A DNA stretch of 64,000 nt from CAWDVB01 sp963824105 (GTDB lineage: Bacteria > Actinomycetota > Actinomycetes > Propionibacteriales > Nocardioidaceae): NCBI GenBank assembly GCA_963824105.1, contig CAWGNN010000005.1:1-64000 (forward strand). Reading direction: 5' to 3'. Position numbers and translations under genes: made by a program. A model generated the notes under the pieces. That model did not search any database, had not been told where the DNA came from, and was given only the letters and a program-made list of their open reading frames with translations. Below are positions 46,133 through 55,248 of the stretch, piece by piece. Each line of letters begins with the position of its first letter. The stretch's first letter is position 1.

Positions 46133-46267
46133 GGTGCCTCCCGGGTCGATCGACTGAACCAAGTCTAGGCAGGTGAAGACAGTCACGGTACCCACGTGGT
46201 GAAATTCGAGAAGCGGTAAGACGGCATCAGGGGCCCTGACGCCGGATCGAGGAGACGGGCGGCAGCC

Positions 46268-47008
46268 ATGAGAGCGTGGAGTGTACGGACGGCAACGACG
46301 ATCGCCGTCCTCGCGGGCATGCTCGTGCTCCCCGCTGGGCCGGCCTCGGCCGGGGACGCCCCCTGGTGGACCGCGTCGTACGCCCGGCAAGTCACCCAAC
46401 CCGGCGACCGGGACATCGATCCCTGGCACATCCAGCACGTCTACGAGCTGCAGTGGCGGCTGCGGCGGCTCGGTCTCTACACCATCCGGCCGACCGGCTA
46501 CTACGGCAGCCGGACCCGACAGGCGGTCAAGGCCTTCCAGGCCCGCGTCGGACTGCCTGAGACCGCCACGATGGACCAGCTCTCCTGGGAGAAGCTCATC
46601 CGGCGATCCACCCGCGGCCGGCCCTCCGTGCCCGCGGCCTGCACGAGCATCGGCTGGCACGCGTGCTACGACCGCAAGTGGCACCAGGTGACGCTCTACC
46701 ACCGAGGGTCCGTCGTGAACTCCTGGCTGGTCCGTGGCGGCGCCTACGACAGCAAGACCCGGCCCGGCGACTTCATCGTCTACGCCCGGGTCCGACACGC
46801 GATCAGCCACCTGTACGACGACTCTCCGATGCCCTTCTCCCTCTTCTTCGACGGCGGTGAGGCCATCCATGGGTCGCGCATGTTGGTCGACCCGTACGTC
46901 GGGCACTCACACGGCTGCGTGAACCTCTACGTCAAGGACGCCCGGGTGCTGTGGAAGCTCACCAAGGGCCACGTGCTCCACGTCCACGTGTACGGCGCCT
47001 GGTCCTAG
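46268..47008 (+). CDS. Exported L,D-transpeptidase with peptidoglycan-binding domain
   Basis: A 246-residue exported protein. A signal peptide (1-28, ending PASA) precedes a PG_binding_1 domain (about 57-105: LQWRLRRLGLYTIRPTG, YYGSRTRQAVKAFQARVGLP) and a YkuD catalytic domain. The nucleophile is C217 in HSHGCVNLY, with an upstream His in EAIHGSRML. It forms 3-3 peptide cross-links in the wall or attaches proteins to it. No partner gene is next to it. Confidence 0.92.
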   Translation: MRAWSVRTATTIAVLAGMLVLPAGPASAGDAPWWTASYARQVTQPGDRDIDPWHIQHVYELQWRLRRLGLYTIRPTGYYGSRTRQAVKAFQARVGLPETATMDQLSWEKLIRRSTRGRPSVPAACTSIGWHACYDRKWHQVTLYHRGSVVNSWLVRGGAYDSKTRPGDFIVYARVRHAISHLYDDSPMPFSLFFDGGEAIHGSRMLVDPYVGHSHGCVNLYVKDARVLWKLTKGHVLHVHVYGAWS

Positions 47009-47020
47009 CGCGGCGAATGC

Positions 47021-47422
47021 TCACTGCCAGTCGTCGGGCGGAGCAGGATGGCCGGGGTCGGCCACCAGGCAGAACTCGTTGCCCTCGGGATCGGTCATCA
47101 CCTGCCACCAGATCCCGGCAGCCTCCCAGAGCTCGGTGACGGGTGCGCCGATCCGCTCGGCTCCGAGCTCAGCCAGTCGCGCCGCATGGGCCGGGACACC
47201 GGTGACGAGCGGGACGTGCACGTCGAGGTGCATGCGGTTCTTCCGCTGCTTGCTCTCGGGGACCCGCTGCAGGACGATGACCGGCCCCGCGGGCTCGCCC
47301 TCCGCCGGCACCAGCACCTCGAACCCGGGGGGCGACGAGGCGAGCCGGTAGCCCATCGCCGCTGTCCAGAAGGGGACCAGCGCCGCAGGGTCGGAACAGT
47401 CCAGCACTACCGAGAGCCGCAT
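47021..47422 (-). CDS. VOC superfamily (glyoxalase/bleomycin resistance-like) protein
   Basis: A 133-residue protein with two beta-alpha-beta-beta-beta repeats (MRLSVVLDCSDPAALVPFW and LDVHVPLVTGVPAHAARL). MHLDVHV and NEFCLV are typical metal-site segments of VOC proteins. The substrate cannot be told from sequence. It converges with the transpeptidase gene and lies 9 bp downstream of dinB, possibly in the same transcript. Confidence 0.85.
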   Translation of the reverse strand: MRLSVVLDCSDPAALVPFWTAAMGYRLASSPPGFEVLVPAEGEPAGPVIVLQRVPESKQRKNRMHLDVHVPLVTGVPAHAARLAELGAERIGAPVTELWEAAGIWWQVMTDPEGNEFCLVADPGHPAPPDDWQ

Positions 47423-47431
47423 GGGGCCAAC

Positions 47432-48664
47432 CTAGGGCGCGGTGTCGGAAGGGGCCAGGAGCGACGCCGGGCGGACCGCGCCGTGACCGAACCTGGAGGC
47501 CGCCCGGTCCACGGCACGGTCGGCGTCGGGCCACCCGTGGTCTCGTTGCCCGAGGACGAGCTGGTGATGGACCTCGGAGCGAGGGACCAGTCCCTCGACC
47601 CGGACCCCGACCAGCCGGATCCGGGCCCGCTGCAGCCCGAGCGCGGCAAAGCGGCCGACGACGGCGTGGTACACGTCCCAGGTCACGTCGGTGGCCTCCG
47701 GCAGCGTCATGGACCGGGTGATCGTGGTGAAGTCGGCGAACCGGACCCGCAGGGTCACCGTGCGTCCGGCGTAGCCGGCGGCCCGCATCCGTGAAGTGAC
47801 CTTGGCCGACAGCCGCAGCAGCTCCCGGCGCACCGCTCGTGGGTCATCGACGTCCCGCCCGAAGGTGCGGTCCGCGCCCATGCTCCGGTCCGGAGAGTCG
47901 GCGTACCGGCGTGGAGTGACGGTCCGGGTGTCCCTGCCCCAGGCCAGCCGGTGCAGCTGACTCCCGGCCGCGGGGCCGAGTGCGCGCTGCAGGACCTCCG
48001 ACGGCACCGCAGCGAGGTCACCGACGGTCAGCAGGCCGAGCCGGTGCAGGACGGCCGCGGTCTTCTCCCCCACCCCCCACAGCTCCTCGACCGGGAGCGG
48101 GTGGAGGAAGGCGACCACGGTCGCCGGGGGTACGACGAGCACCCCGTCCGGCTTGGCCCGACGGCTGGCCAGCTTGGCCACGCCGATGCTGGCCGCCACC
48201 CCGACCGAGCAGGTGATGCCTTGCTCGTCGTACACCAGGGCTCGGATCAGCTCAGCGATCCGCCGGGGAGCCCCCAGCCACCGGGTCGCTCCGGACACGT
48301 CGAGGAACGCCTCGTCGAGTGAGATCGCCTCCACCACAGGAGTGACCCGGCCGAAGACCTCCATCACCGAGTCGGAGACCGCCTCGAACACACCGAACTC
48401 CGGGGCCAGCACCACCGCTTCGGGGCACATCCGCCGAGCCCGGGTCATCGGCATCGCCGACCTCACCCCGTGGGCTCGCGCGAGGTAGTTGGCCGAGAGC
48501 ACCACTCCTCGGCTCCCGCCGCCGACGATCACCGGCACCTCGTGCAGCTCCGGCCGGTCACGCACCATCACCGAGGCGTAGAACGCGTCCATGTCGACAT
48601 GGAGGATGTGACACCCCCGGCCGTCGGGCTCCTCGACCACGGGACCAGTCACGGGGCCGGTCAC
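47432..48664 (-). CDS. dinB: Y-family DNA polymerase IV (DinB)
   Basis: A 410-residue translesion polymerase. HVDMDAFYASV and SLDEAFLDVSG carry the three catalytic acidic residues, AKLASRRAKPDGVLVV and the helix-hairpin-helix ELWGVGEKTAAVL follow, then the little-finger domain. The GTG at 48664 is chosen: it has GGGGAG upstream, and a longer start would run into the divergent methyltransferase promoter. The N-terminus holds a short T-G-P-V repeat. No LexA box was found in its 47-bp upstream gap. Confidence 0.93.
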   Translation of the reverse strand: MTGPVTGPVVEEPDGRGCHILHVDMDAFYASVMVRDRPELHEVPVIVGGGSRGVVLSANYLARAHGVRSAMPMTRARRMCPEAVVLAPEFGVFEAVSDSVMEVFGRVTPVVEAISLDEAFLDVSGATRWLGAPRRIAELIRALVYDEQGITCSVGVAASIGVAKLASRRAKPDGVLVVPPATVVAFLHPLPVEELWGVGEKTAAVLHRLGLLTVGDLAAVPSEVLQRALGPAAGSQLHRLAWGRDTRTVTPRRYADSPDRSMGADRTFGRDVDDPRAVRRELLRLSAKVTSRMRAAGYAGRTVTLRVRFADFTTITRSMTLPEATDVTWDVYHAVVGRFAALGLQRARIRLVGVRVEGLVPRSEVHHQLVLGQRDHGWPDADRAVDRAASRFGHGAVRPASLLAPSDTAP

Positions 48665-48711
48665 GGGGCCACTCCCCGATCCGGCGCCCCGGACGCCACT
48701 AGGGTGGTGGC

Positions 48712-49416
48712 ATGCAGAGTGCCGCTCATCGTCGCAGCGAGACACGCACCGCGGTGGTGTGGGAGGCGCTGCGCGACGCGCTCGCCGAGCGTCCCGGCGC
48801 GACGGTCCTCGACATCGGTGGAGGGACCGGAGGGTTCGCGGTGCGGGTGGCCGAGCTCGGCCATCGGGTCACCGTGGTCGACCCCAACCCCGACGCCCTG
48901 GCGATCCTGGCTCGGAGGGCCGAGGAGCGCGGGGTCTCCGACCTGGTGACCGGGATCCAGGGAGACGTGGCGACCCTGGACGCGGGATCGGCTGACGTGG
49001 TGCTCGCCCACGGCCTGCTCGAGGTCGTCGACGACCCGGCCGGGGCACTGGCGAAGATCGCCGAAGCGCTGCCGCCCGGCGGCCTGCTGAGCCTGCTGGT
49101 CGCCCAGCGGCACGCCGCCGTCCTGGCTCGCGCGATGACCGGCCACTTCACGCAGGCCCAGGATCTGCTCGACTCCACGGGGTCCACTCCGCATCGCTAC
49201 ACCGCCCCGGAGATCACCGCGATGGTGACCGCGGCGGGTTTCACGCCACCCACGCTGCATGCGATCCAGGTCTTCGTCGACCTGATCCCGAGCACCCTGC
49301 TCGACCTCGAGCCGGGCGCCACCCCGGCGCTGCTGGACCTGGAGCGCGCGGTCGCCGAGCGTCCGGAGTTCCTCACCCTGGCGACCCGGATCCACGCTCT
49401 GGCCACCCGCGCCTAG
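48712..49416 (+). CDS. Class I SAM-dependent methyltransferase
   Basis: A 234-residue methyltransferase with the SAM motif VLDIGGGTGGFAV (residues about 32-44), the acidic end of strand two TVVDPNPDAL and a motif-IV-like region ADVVLAHGLLEVV. The substrate is unknown. It resembles the actinobacterial methyltransferases that flank dinB and SAV_6107-like genes, but that link is from memory only. It is divergent from dinB. Confidence 0.85.
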   Translation: MQSAAHRRSETRTAVVWEALRDALAERPGATVLDIGGGTGGFAVRVAELGHRVTVVDPNPDALAILARRAEERGVSDLVTGIQGDVATLDAGSADVVLAHGLLEVVDDPAGALAKIAEALPPGGLLSLLVAQRHAAVLARAMTGHFTQAQDLLDSTGSTPHRYTAPEITAMVTAAGFTPPTLHAIQVFVDLIPSTLLDLEPGATPALLDLERAVAERPEFLTLATRIHALATRA

Positions 49417-49481
49417 ATCGCGGCCAAGGGTGGTCCCGAGACGGTCGCTGCGCGGCCTCCTCAGCCACCGGACGAGAGTCC

Positions 49482-52400
49482 TCATCGGCCCGCGCTCCCC
49501 GGCGAGGAGTGCCACAGCTTGCGCGGCGCCTCCTTGGCGTCCTCCCCCGCGGTCTTGATGTCGGAGTACGGCGACATCCGGAAGCCGCTGGAGTGGACCA
49601 GCACCCGTCGCCGGCCCATGCCCCCCGCCGTGCTGCCCGCCGGATTACCGGTGCCGTTGGTGCTCTGGCGGTCGTTGCTCTCCGGCGGCTCCGCGGACCT
49701 CGTCGAGACCACCCGGGGACTCTCCCGGATCACCTGCCGCGCCGCCTCGATCCCGTCGGTGTCGGCTATCTGCTGCAGCGTGGTCAGCTCCCAGCACCCG
49801 GTCGCCCGCAGGGACACCCCGCGACGACCGGTCCGGCGCAGCTCGCCACGGACCACCAGCAGCCAGGAACCGAAGACGGTCTCGGCGTAAGGGCCCTGGG
49901 CGTCCTCGAAGAAGGTGGCGTCGACCGGACCGGTCCCGTCGTCGAGGGTGAGGAAGACGACCCGCCGCCCGGACCGGATCGGTGGTGTCTGGGTGGCGAC
50001 CTTGACCCCGGCCACCAGCAGATCGGCCTTGCTCCGCTGTCGCAGCAGGTCGACCGACCGGGTCACCCCCAGCCCGTCGAGCAGTCGGGTGTGGAAGTCC
50101 ATCACGTGGCGGCTGGCGTCCAGGCCGAGGACCTCCAGCTCGGCGCGGACCCGCTCCGGACCGGTCATCTCCGGCAGCCCGCTCGGCTCGTCGTCCACCA
50201 GACCCAGATCGAAGGTCAGCTGCACCGAGGCCACCGGGGCCGGTGTGGGCCGCGTGCCCTGCGACTGGGCGGAGGCCAGCCCCCAGATCCCGTCGCGGAC
50301 CTGTGTCGGTGCCTGCCGACCTCGACTTCGCGAGGCGGCCCCGGCCACTCCGCGACCCTGACGAACGAGATCGGAGATCTGGAGCAGCAGGTCGCGCCGG
50401 GTGACCCGGCCGCGTCGCCCGACCGTGATATCCGGGGAGAGCCCGTAGACCGGGTCGAACCCACCGGCGAGGACCAGCCGCTCCACGACCGGCCGGCTCA
50501 CCTGGGCCCGCTGCCAGAAGTCCGACAGCGACGAGAACGGCCGAGCCTGCAAGATCCGGTCGATCTCGGCATCGGAGATCCCCTTCACCTCCGCCAGTGC
50601 GAGCCGGATCCCGCGCCGGGCCGCCCCGCTGCTGCTGTGTTCGTCGCTGGCCTCATCACCAGCCTCATCGCCGGCCTCGTCACTGCTGGGCTCGTCCTCC
50701 AGTCGCTCCACGACGTACCCCCGCTCGCTGCGGTTGACGTCGAGCCCGAGGATCTCGATCCCGAAATGGCGGGCGTCGTCGAGGATCAGCCGCTTGGGGT
50801 ACATCCCCGGGTCGTGGGTGAGCACCCCGGCGAGGAAGTGCGCCGGGTAGTGCGTCTTCAGCCAGGCCGACTGGTAGGTGGGCAGCGCGAACGCGGCGGC
50901 GTGGGCCTTGCAGAAGCCGAACGACGCGAACGACGCCAGCACCCGCCAGATCTCGGTGGCGACCTGCGTGGAGTAGCCACGGCGCAGCGCCCGCGGGAAG
51001 AACCACACCCGGGTCTGCTCCATCCCCTCCGGGTCGCCCAGCGCCCGCCGCGCCTCGTCGGCCTCGGCGAGGGTGCAGCCGGTCGCCTCGCTGATCAACT
51101 CGATGACCTGCTCGTGGAAGACCACCACGCCCTTGGTCTGCTCCAGGATCGGCCGGAGGCGCTCGTGCAGGTACGCCGGGAGCCGCCACCCCTGCTTGGC
51201 GTTGAGATACGGCATGACCATGTCGCTCTTCACCGGGCCGGGGCGGAACAGTGAGATGTCGATGATGATGTCGGCGAAGGAGTCGATCCCGGACTTGCCG
51301 ACCAGCTCGCGCTGGCCCGGCGACTCGATCTGGAAGCAGCCCAGCGTCCGGGCCGAGGAGATCAGCGCGAAGGTCTCCGGGTCGTCGAAGGACACCTGGT
51401 CGTCGATGTCGACCTCGACCCCCTCGACCCGGTGGATCTCGGTGACCGCGTGGGCCATCGCCGACTGCATCCGGATGCCGAGCACGTCGAGCTTCAGCAG
51501 CCCGAGGTCCTCCACGTCGTCCTTGTCGAACTGGCTCATCGGGTAGCCGGCATAGCTGGCCTCGACCGGGGTGCGGTCGAGCAGGGTCTGGTCGGACAGC
51601 AGCACCCCGCACGGGTGGACCGCGACGTGGCGGGGCAGCCCGTCGAGCCGCTCGACCAGGGAGAAGAAGAGGTCGAAGCCGGAGCGGTCGCGCAGCAGCG
51701 CGACGTTGCGCAACTCGGGCAGGTCGCGCATCGCCATCCGGGCGTCGCGGGCCCGGATGTGCGGGAAGGCCTTGGCGATCGCGTCGACCTCGGCCCGGGG
51801 CATGCCGAGCGCTGCGCCGACGTCGCGGACGGCGTGACGGACCCGGTAGGTCTCCATCATCGACACCGCGGCGCTGCGCTCCCCGCCGTACCGGTCGAGG
51901 ATCGCGTCGTAGACCTCGAGCCGCCGCGCGGACTCCACGTCGATGTCGATGTCGGGCAGTGCTTGGCGCAGCGGGGAGAGGAACCGCTCCATCAGCAGGC
52001 CGTGCCGCAACGGGTCGACCCCGGAGACGCCGAGCAGGTAGTTGACCAGGCTGCCCGCTCCGGAGCCGCGGGCGGCCGAGCGGATCCCCATCGAACGGAT
52101 CAGGTCGGCGATGTCGGCGACGGTGAGGAAGTACGACGCGTAGCCGAGCTGGTCGATGACCTGGAGCTCGTCGTCGAGCCGCTTCCAGATCCGCTGCCGG
52201 GGATCGTTGCCGTAGCGCCGGGTGATTCCGGCCTCGCTGCGCTCCCGCAGCACCCGGCTCGCTGCCTCGGCGCCGCCGAACTCCGGGAAGTGCACCGACC
52301 CCAGCCCGAGGTCGGACCGAGGGTCGACCACGCACTGGTCGGCCAGCATCCGGGTCGCCGCCATCAACCGCCTACCTGCATCAGGCCCGGCCTCTCCGGC

Positions 52401-53243
52401 GTGCCGGGCGATCTCCTCGGCAACCTCGGCCATCTGCTTGCCGGACTTCAAGAACCCCTCGGCGTTGCCGCGGTCGACGTGCCGCAGATCCAGCGGGACC
52501 AGCCGCCGGGCCGCGTCGAGGACGTCGGTGACCGGAGCGTCGAGCCGGTCGGCGTAGCGGACGGCGTTGGACAGGATCGCGCCGACCCCGGCCTCCCGGG
52601 CCAGGCCGAGCATCCGGGCCGCGTGCGAGGTGCTGCCCGGACCCGAGCCGGACAGCCGGTGCGACACCACCTCGACCCAGGTGTCGAGCATCTCCTGCCA
52701 GGGGCGCAGGGCGGCGGTGGCCAGGTCGAAGCGGCGCCGGGCGACCGCACGGCCCACCGCGGAGTCAGGGCCGAGCAGGACGGTCACGTCGGACCCGGCT
52801 GCTGCTCCCGCCCCACCGAGATGCTCGGCAACCAGGTCGAGGGTGCACACCGGGTCGCCCCGCTCCCCGGACAGATGGGTCGCGGAGATCAGTCGGCACA
52901 GTGCCGCCCAGCCCCGGCCGTTGCGGGCGAGGAAGGTCACCCGGGGCAGCCGGGGATCGCGGAAGGCGCCACCCCGCACCGGAGTCCGGGTACGGGTCCC
53001 CGGAGCCCCGGAGACCGAGATGCCGTCGGCCACCGCCAGGTCGACGCCGAGGATCGGCCGGACCCCGGCAGACAGGCACGCCTTGACGAACCGGACCGCG
53101 CCGTAGACGCCGTCCCGGTCGGTCAGCGCGAGGGTGTCCATCTCCTGCTCGGCGGCGCGCTCCACCAGCGTCGCGGGATGGGAGGCGCCGTACTGCAGCG
53201 AGTACCCGGAGGCGACGTGGAGATGGACGAATGGGTCAGGCAA
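49482..53243 (-). CDS. dnaE2: Error-prone DNA polymerase DnaE2 (ImuC)
   Basis: A 1253-residue C-family polymerase, the damage-induced translesion paralogue. The PHP domain starts FVHLHVASGYSLQYGAS; the catalytic site is PDIDIDVESARR, after AARGSGAGSLVNYLLG. A helix-hairpin-helix and an OB fold (VVFLTLDDGTGPVDATFF) end it. The start is TTG (53243), the only start before the PHP motif; its TTGCCTGA overlaps the HEPN stop by 8 bp, so translation is coupled. It is longer than usual, with an acidic insert of D-E-A-G-D repeats (about residues 848-870) and a C-terminal extension. Confidence 0.95.
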   Translation of the reverse strand: MPDPFVHLHVASGYSLQYGASHPATLVERAAEQEMDTLALTDRDGVYGAVRFVKACLSAGVRPILGVDLAVADGISVSGAPGTRTRTPVRGGAFRDPRLPRVTFLARNGRGWAALCRLISATHLSGERGDPVCTLDLVAEHLGGAGAAAGSDVTVLLGPDSAVGRAVARRRFDLATAALRPWQEMLDTWVEVVSHRLSGSGPGSTSHAARMLGLAREAGVGAILSNAVRYADRLDAPVTDVLDAARRLVPLDLRHVDRGNAEGFLKSGKQMAEVAEEIARHAGEAGPDAGRRLMAATRMLADQCVVDPRSDLGLGSVHFPEFGGAEAASRVLRERSEAGITRRYGNDPRQRIWKRLDDELQVIDQLGYASYFLTVADIADLIRSMGIRSAARGSGAGSLVNYLLGVSGVDPLRHGLLMERFLSPLRQALPDIDIDVESARRLEVYDAILDRYGGERSAAVSMMETYRVRHAVRDVGAALGMPRAEVDAIAKAFPHIRARDARMAMRDLPELRNVALLRDRSGFDLFFSLVERLDGLPRHVAVHPCGVLLSDQTLLDRTPVEASYAGYPMSQFDKDDVEDLGLLKLDVLGIRMQSAMAHAVTEIHRVEGVEVDIDDQVSFDDPETFALISSARTLGCFQIESPGQRELVGKSGIDSFADIIIDISLFRPGPVKSDMVMPYLNAKQGWRLPAYLHERLRPILEQTKGVVVFHEQVIELISEATGCTLAEADEARRALGDPEGMEQTRVWFFPRALRRGYSTQVATEIWRVLASFASFGFCKAHAAAFALPTYQSAWLKTHYPAHFLAGVLTHDPGMYPKRLILDDARHFGIEILGLDVNRSERGYVVERLEDEPSSDEAGDEAGDEASDEHSSSGAARRGIRLALAEVKGISDAEIDRILQARPFSSLSDFWQRAQVSRPVVERLVLAGGFDPVYGLSPDITVGRRGRVTRRDLLLQISDLVRQGRGVAGAASRSRGRQAPTQVRDGIWGLASAQSQGTRPTPAPVASVQLTFDLGLVDDEPSGLPEMTGPERVRAELEVLGLDASRHVMDFHTRLLDGLGVTRSVDLLRQRSKADLLVAGVKVATQTPPIRSGRRVVFLTLDDGTGPVDATFFEDAQGPYAETVFGSWLLVVRGELRRTGRRGVSLRATGCWELTTLQQIADTDGIEAARQVIRESPRVVSTRSAEPPESNDRQSTNGTGNPAGSTAGGMGRRRVLVHSSGFRMSPYSDIKTAGEDAKEAPRKLWHSSPGSAGR

Positions 53244-53739
53244 CGCCGGACCACGCGGTCGGCGCGACGGCGAGACGATCGCCGAACGGGGCGTGCCGGG
53301 TGAGCCCGAGCGCGGACTCGACCAGGGCCAAGAAACTGTCGGCCTCCCGGATCAGATCGTCGGCCTCCCGCGGGGTCACCGCGGTCCGTGAGCCGGCCTC
53401 GGCGGCCGCCCGCTTGGCCGCGCCCGCGGAGAAGAAGGTGGCCCACTCGGCGAACTCGGGGGCCAGCTCGGCGAGCAGCACCCAGGCATTCTGCTGTCTG
53501 TGCTGCCCCCGCTTGCTCGGTCGGGCTCGGGCCGCCAGCAGCGCGGCGGTGGCCCGGAGCGCGGCAACGTGGGCCAGGGCATAGCGCAGCCCCACGTCGG
53601 TGGTCGTCATCGCCTCGCGCAGCGCCCCGGCCGCCCGCTGCAGCGAGGCGAGGGTCGCGGGGGGAACGTCGAAGGGGCTGGGCTTGGCAATACTGGTCGC
53701 AAGGCTGGACTCAGTCGTCATCGTCATCTCGTCCACCAC
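53236..53739 (-). CDS. SAV_6107-type HEPN domain protein
   Basis: A 167-residue all-alpha protein of the SAV_6107-like HEPN group. The segment YALAHVAALRATAALLAARARPS is highly typical. R52-Y-A-L-A-H57 fits the Rx4-6H motif that forms the RNase site of active HEPN proteins. It lies between DUF6504 and dnaE2, 3 bp from one and overlapping the other, behind a LexA box. RNase activity is inference. The start is GTG 53739 or ATG 53727; GAAGGGTGG serves the latter. Confidence 0.8.
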   Translation of the reverse strand: MVDEMTMTTESSLATSIAKPSPFDVPPATLASLQRAAGALREAMTTTDVGLRYALAHVAALRATAALLAARARPSKRGQHRQQNAWVLLAELAPEFAEWATFFSAGAAKRAAAEAGSRTAVTPREADDLIREADSFLALVESALGLTRHAPFGDRLAVAPTAWSGVA

Positions 53740-53742
53740 CCT

Positions 53743-54156
53743 TCAGTCCACGCACCGGGCCAGGCGCCAGGTGCCGTCGGACCAGTCGAAGACCAGGTCG
53801 AAGACCCCGCCACCCAGCGGGCCGTGCCCGACACGGGGTCCACCACGACCGGCCTCCACCCGCCAGACCTCCCGCTCGGCGAGCAGGTCGGTGTGCACTG
53901 CTGTGCTCGAAGACGCGGAAGACTCCGAGGACTCAGCACCGGCTGTGTTGTCAGAGCTCTGACCGAGCAGGGCGTGCACCCCGGGGCTCTGCCACCACGG
54001 ACCGGTCTCCACCCAGTGCGCCTGCACGGCGCGGACCTTCCAGAGCCGGCCCTTCCACAAGAACTGCTCGGGCGCCCCATCGATGCTGTCGAGACCCTCG
54101 CCACCGTCATCGACCATGCCCCGGCGCACCTCCACCGGGTCGTCGTACCGTCGCAT
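53743..54156 (-). CDS. DUF6504 family protein
   Basis: A 137-residue protein. The family signature is clear: MRRYDDPVEVRRG, GAPEQFLWKGRLWKVRAV, HWVETGPWW, EREVWRVEAG, FDLVFDWSDGTWRLARCVD. The family is common in actinobacterial DnaE2/ImuB neighbourhoods but has no known activity. The Shine-Dalgarno GGAGGTGGCGG precedes ATG 54156. It heads the three-gene operon DUF6504-HEPN-dnaE2, about 127 bp downstream of the SOS box. Confidence 0.9.
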   Translation of the reverse strand: MRRYDDPVEVRRGMVDDGGEGLDSIDGAPEQFLWKGRLWKVRAVQAHWVETGPWWQSPGVHALLGQSSDNTAGAESSESSASSSTAVHTDLLAEREVWRVEAGRGGPRVGHGPLGGGVFDLVFDWSDGTWRLARCVD

Positions 54157-54282
54157 CCGCCACCTCCGAGGTCTGGATCTGCACTGTGCTCACTACCGAC
54201 CCGAAGCGACCCCGGTGGTGGCGGAGATGGGGGTCGAGGTCACCTCCGCCACCGTCGAGCAGACGTCATCCGAACGTGTCGT

Positions 54283-54298
54283 TCGAACATCTGTTCGA
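54283..54298. promoter_or_regulatory. LexA (SOS) box
   Basis: TCGAACATCTGTTCGA is an exact match to the actinobacterial LexA consensus TCGAAC-N4-GTTCGA. An imperfect neighbour, CGAACgtgtcGTTCG (54271-54285), has a 5-base spacer and may be a weaker half-site. It lies between the divergent DUF6504-HEPN-dnaE2 operon and the aldo/keto reductase. dnaE2 is a classic LexA target, so leftward control is most likely; rightward TTCGAA-N17-TACGGT also overlaps it. Confidence 0.92.
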
Positions 54299-54383
54299 GA
54301 GCCCTACGGTACACCGCTCCTCGGACAGTCCGTCAAGACCGATTGGGGTGCGGAGTCGACCATCCAGCGGGCAGAGTGGAGAC

Positions 54384-55229
54384 ATGCCTCAGGACACTCC
54401 GCCCCTCCCGCAGGGATCCGCCACCCCGACGTTCCCCCCGATCGGCTTCGGCACCTACCCGCTGCGCGGGCGCGAGTGCGTCACCGCCGTCCGCAGCGCG
54501 ATCGAGGCCGGCTACCGGCTGATCGACACCGCGGTCAACTACGGCAACGAGGCGGAGGTGGGCGAGGGCATCCGCACGTCCGGAGTCCCCCGCGAGGAGA
54601 TCCTGGTGACCACCAAGATCCCCGGTCGCGACCACGCCTATGCCGACGCGGTCGCGAGCATCCGCGGCTCGGCGGAGAGGCTCGGCCTCGACTACGTCGA
54701 CCTGCACCTGATCCACTGGCCCAACCCGCGGGTCGGCAAGTACGTCGAGGCCTACCAGGCGCTGGTCGACATGCGGGCCGAGGGCCTGGTCCGCTCGGTC
54801 GGGGTCTCCAACTTCGCCGCAGAGCACCTGCACCGGATCATCGACGCCACCGGGGTCATCCCGGTGATGAACCAGATCGAGATGCACCCGTGGTTCCCCC
54901 AGGAGGAGATGCGCGCGACCCACGGGCGGCTCGGCATCATCACCGAGGCGTGGAGTCCGCTGGGCAAGCGGCGCGCGCCCTTCGCCAAGCGGGCGGTCAC
55001 GGCCCCGGCGGAGAAGTACGGCGTCACCTCGGCGCAGGTCATCCTGCGCTGGCACCTGGAGCTCGGCTCCCTGCCGATCCCCAAGTCGGGGGACCCGGAG
55101 CGTCAGCGGCAGAACCTCGACGTCACCGGCTTCTCCCTCACCGCCGACGAGGTCGCCGCGATCACCGCACTCGGGCGCTCCGAAGGGCGCCTCTTCGGTG
55201 GCGACCCCGACCACCACGAGGAGATGTGA
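54384..55229 (+). CDS. Aldo/keto reductase
   Basis: A 281-residue NADPH-dependent (alpha/beta)8 barrel. GFGTYPLRG, IDTAVNYGNEAEVGEGIR (active D and Y), a Lys in VTTKIPG and the His in DLHLIHWP make the catalytic tetrad; IPKSG and the following RQ segment bind NADPH. The substrate is unknown. The ATG at 54384 begins the family homology; the frame is open far upstream as a shadow. The next gene follows after 19 bp. Confidence 0.93.
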   Translation: MPQDTPPLPQGSATPTFPPIGFGTYPLRGRECVTAVRSAIEAGYRLIDTAVNYGNEAEVGEGIRTSGVPREEILVTTKIPGRDHAYADAVASIRGSAERLGLDYVDLHLIHWPNPRVGKYVEAYQALVDMRAEGLVRSVGVSNFAAEHLHRIIDATGVIPVMNQIEMHPWFPQEEMRATHGRLGIITEAWSPLGKRRAPFAKRAVTAPAEKYGVTSAQVILRWHLELGSLPIPKSGDPERQRQNLDVTGFSLTADEVAAITALGRSEGRLFGGDPDHHEEM

Positions 55230-55248
55230 CCCCGAAGGAGGGACAGCG

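Noticed and set aside
46182..46267. Promoter of the L,D-transpeptidase
   Set aside because: No -35/-10 pair could be supported in the short upstream gap.
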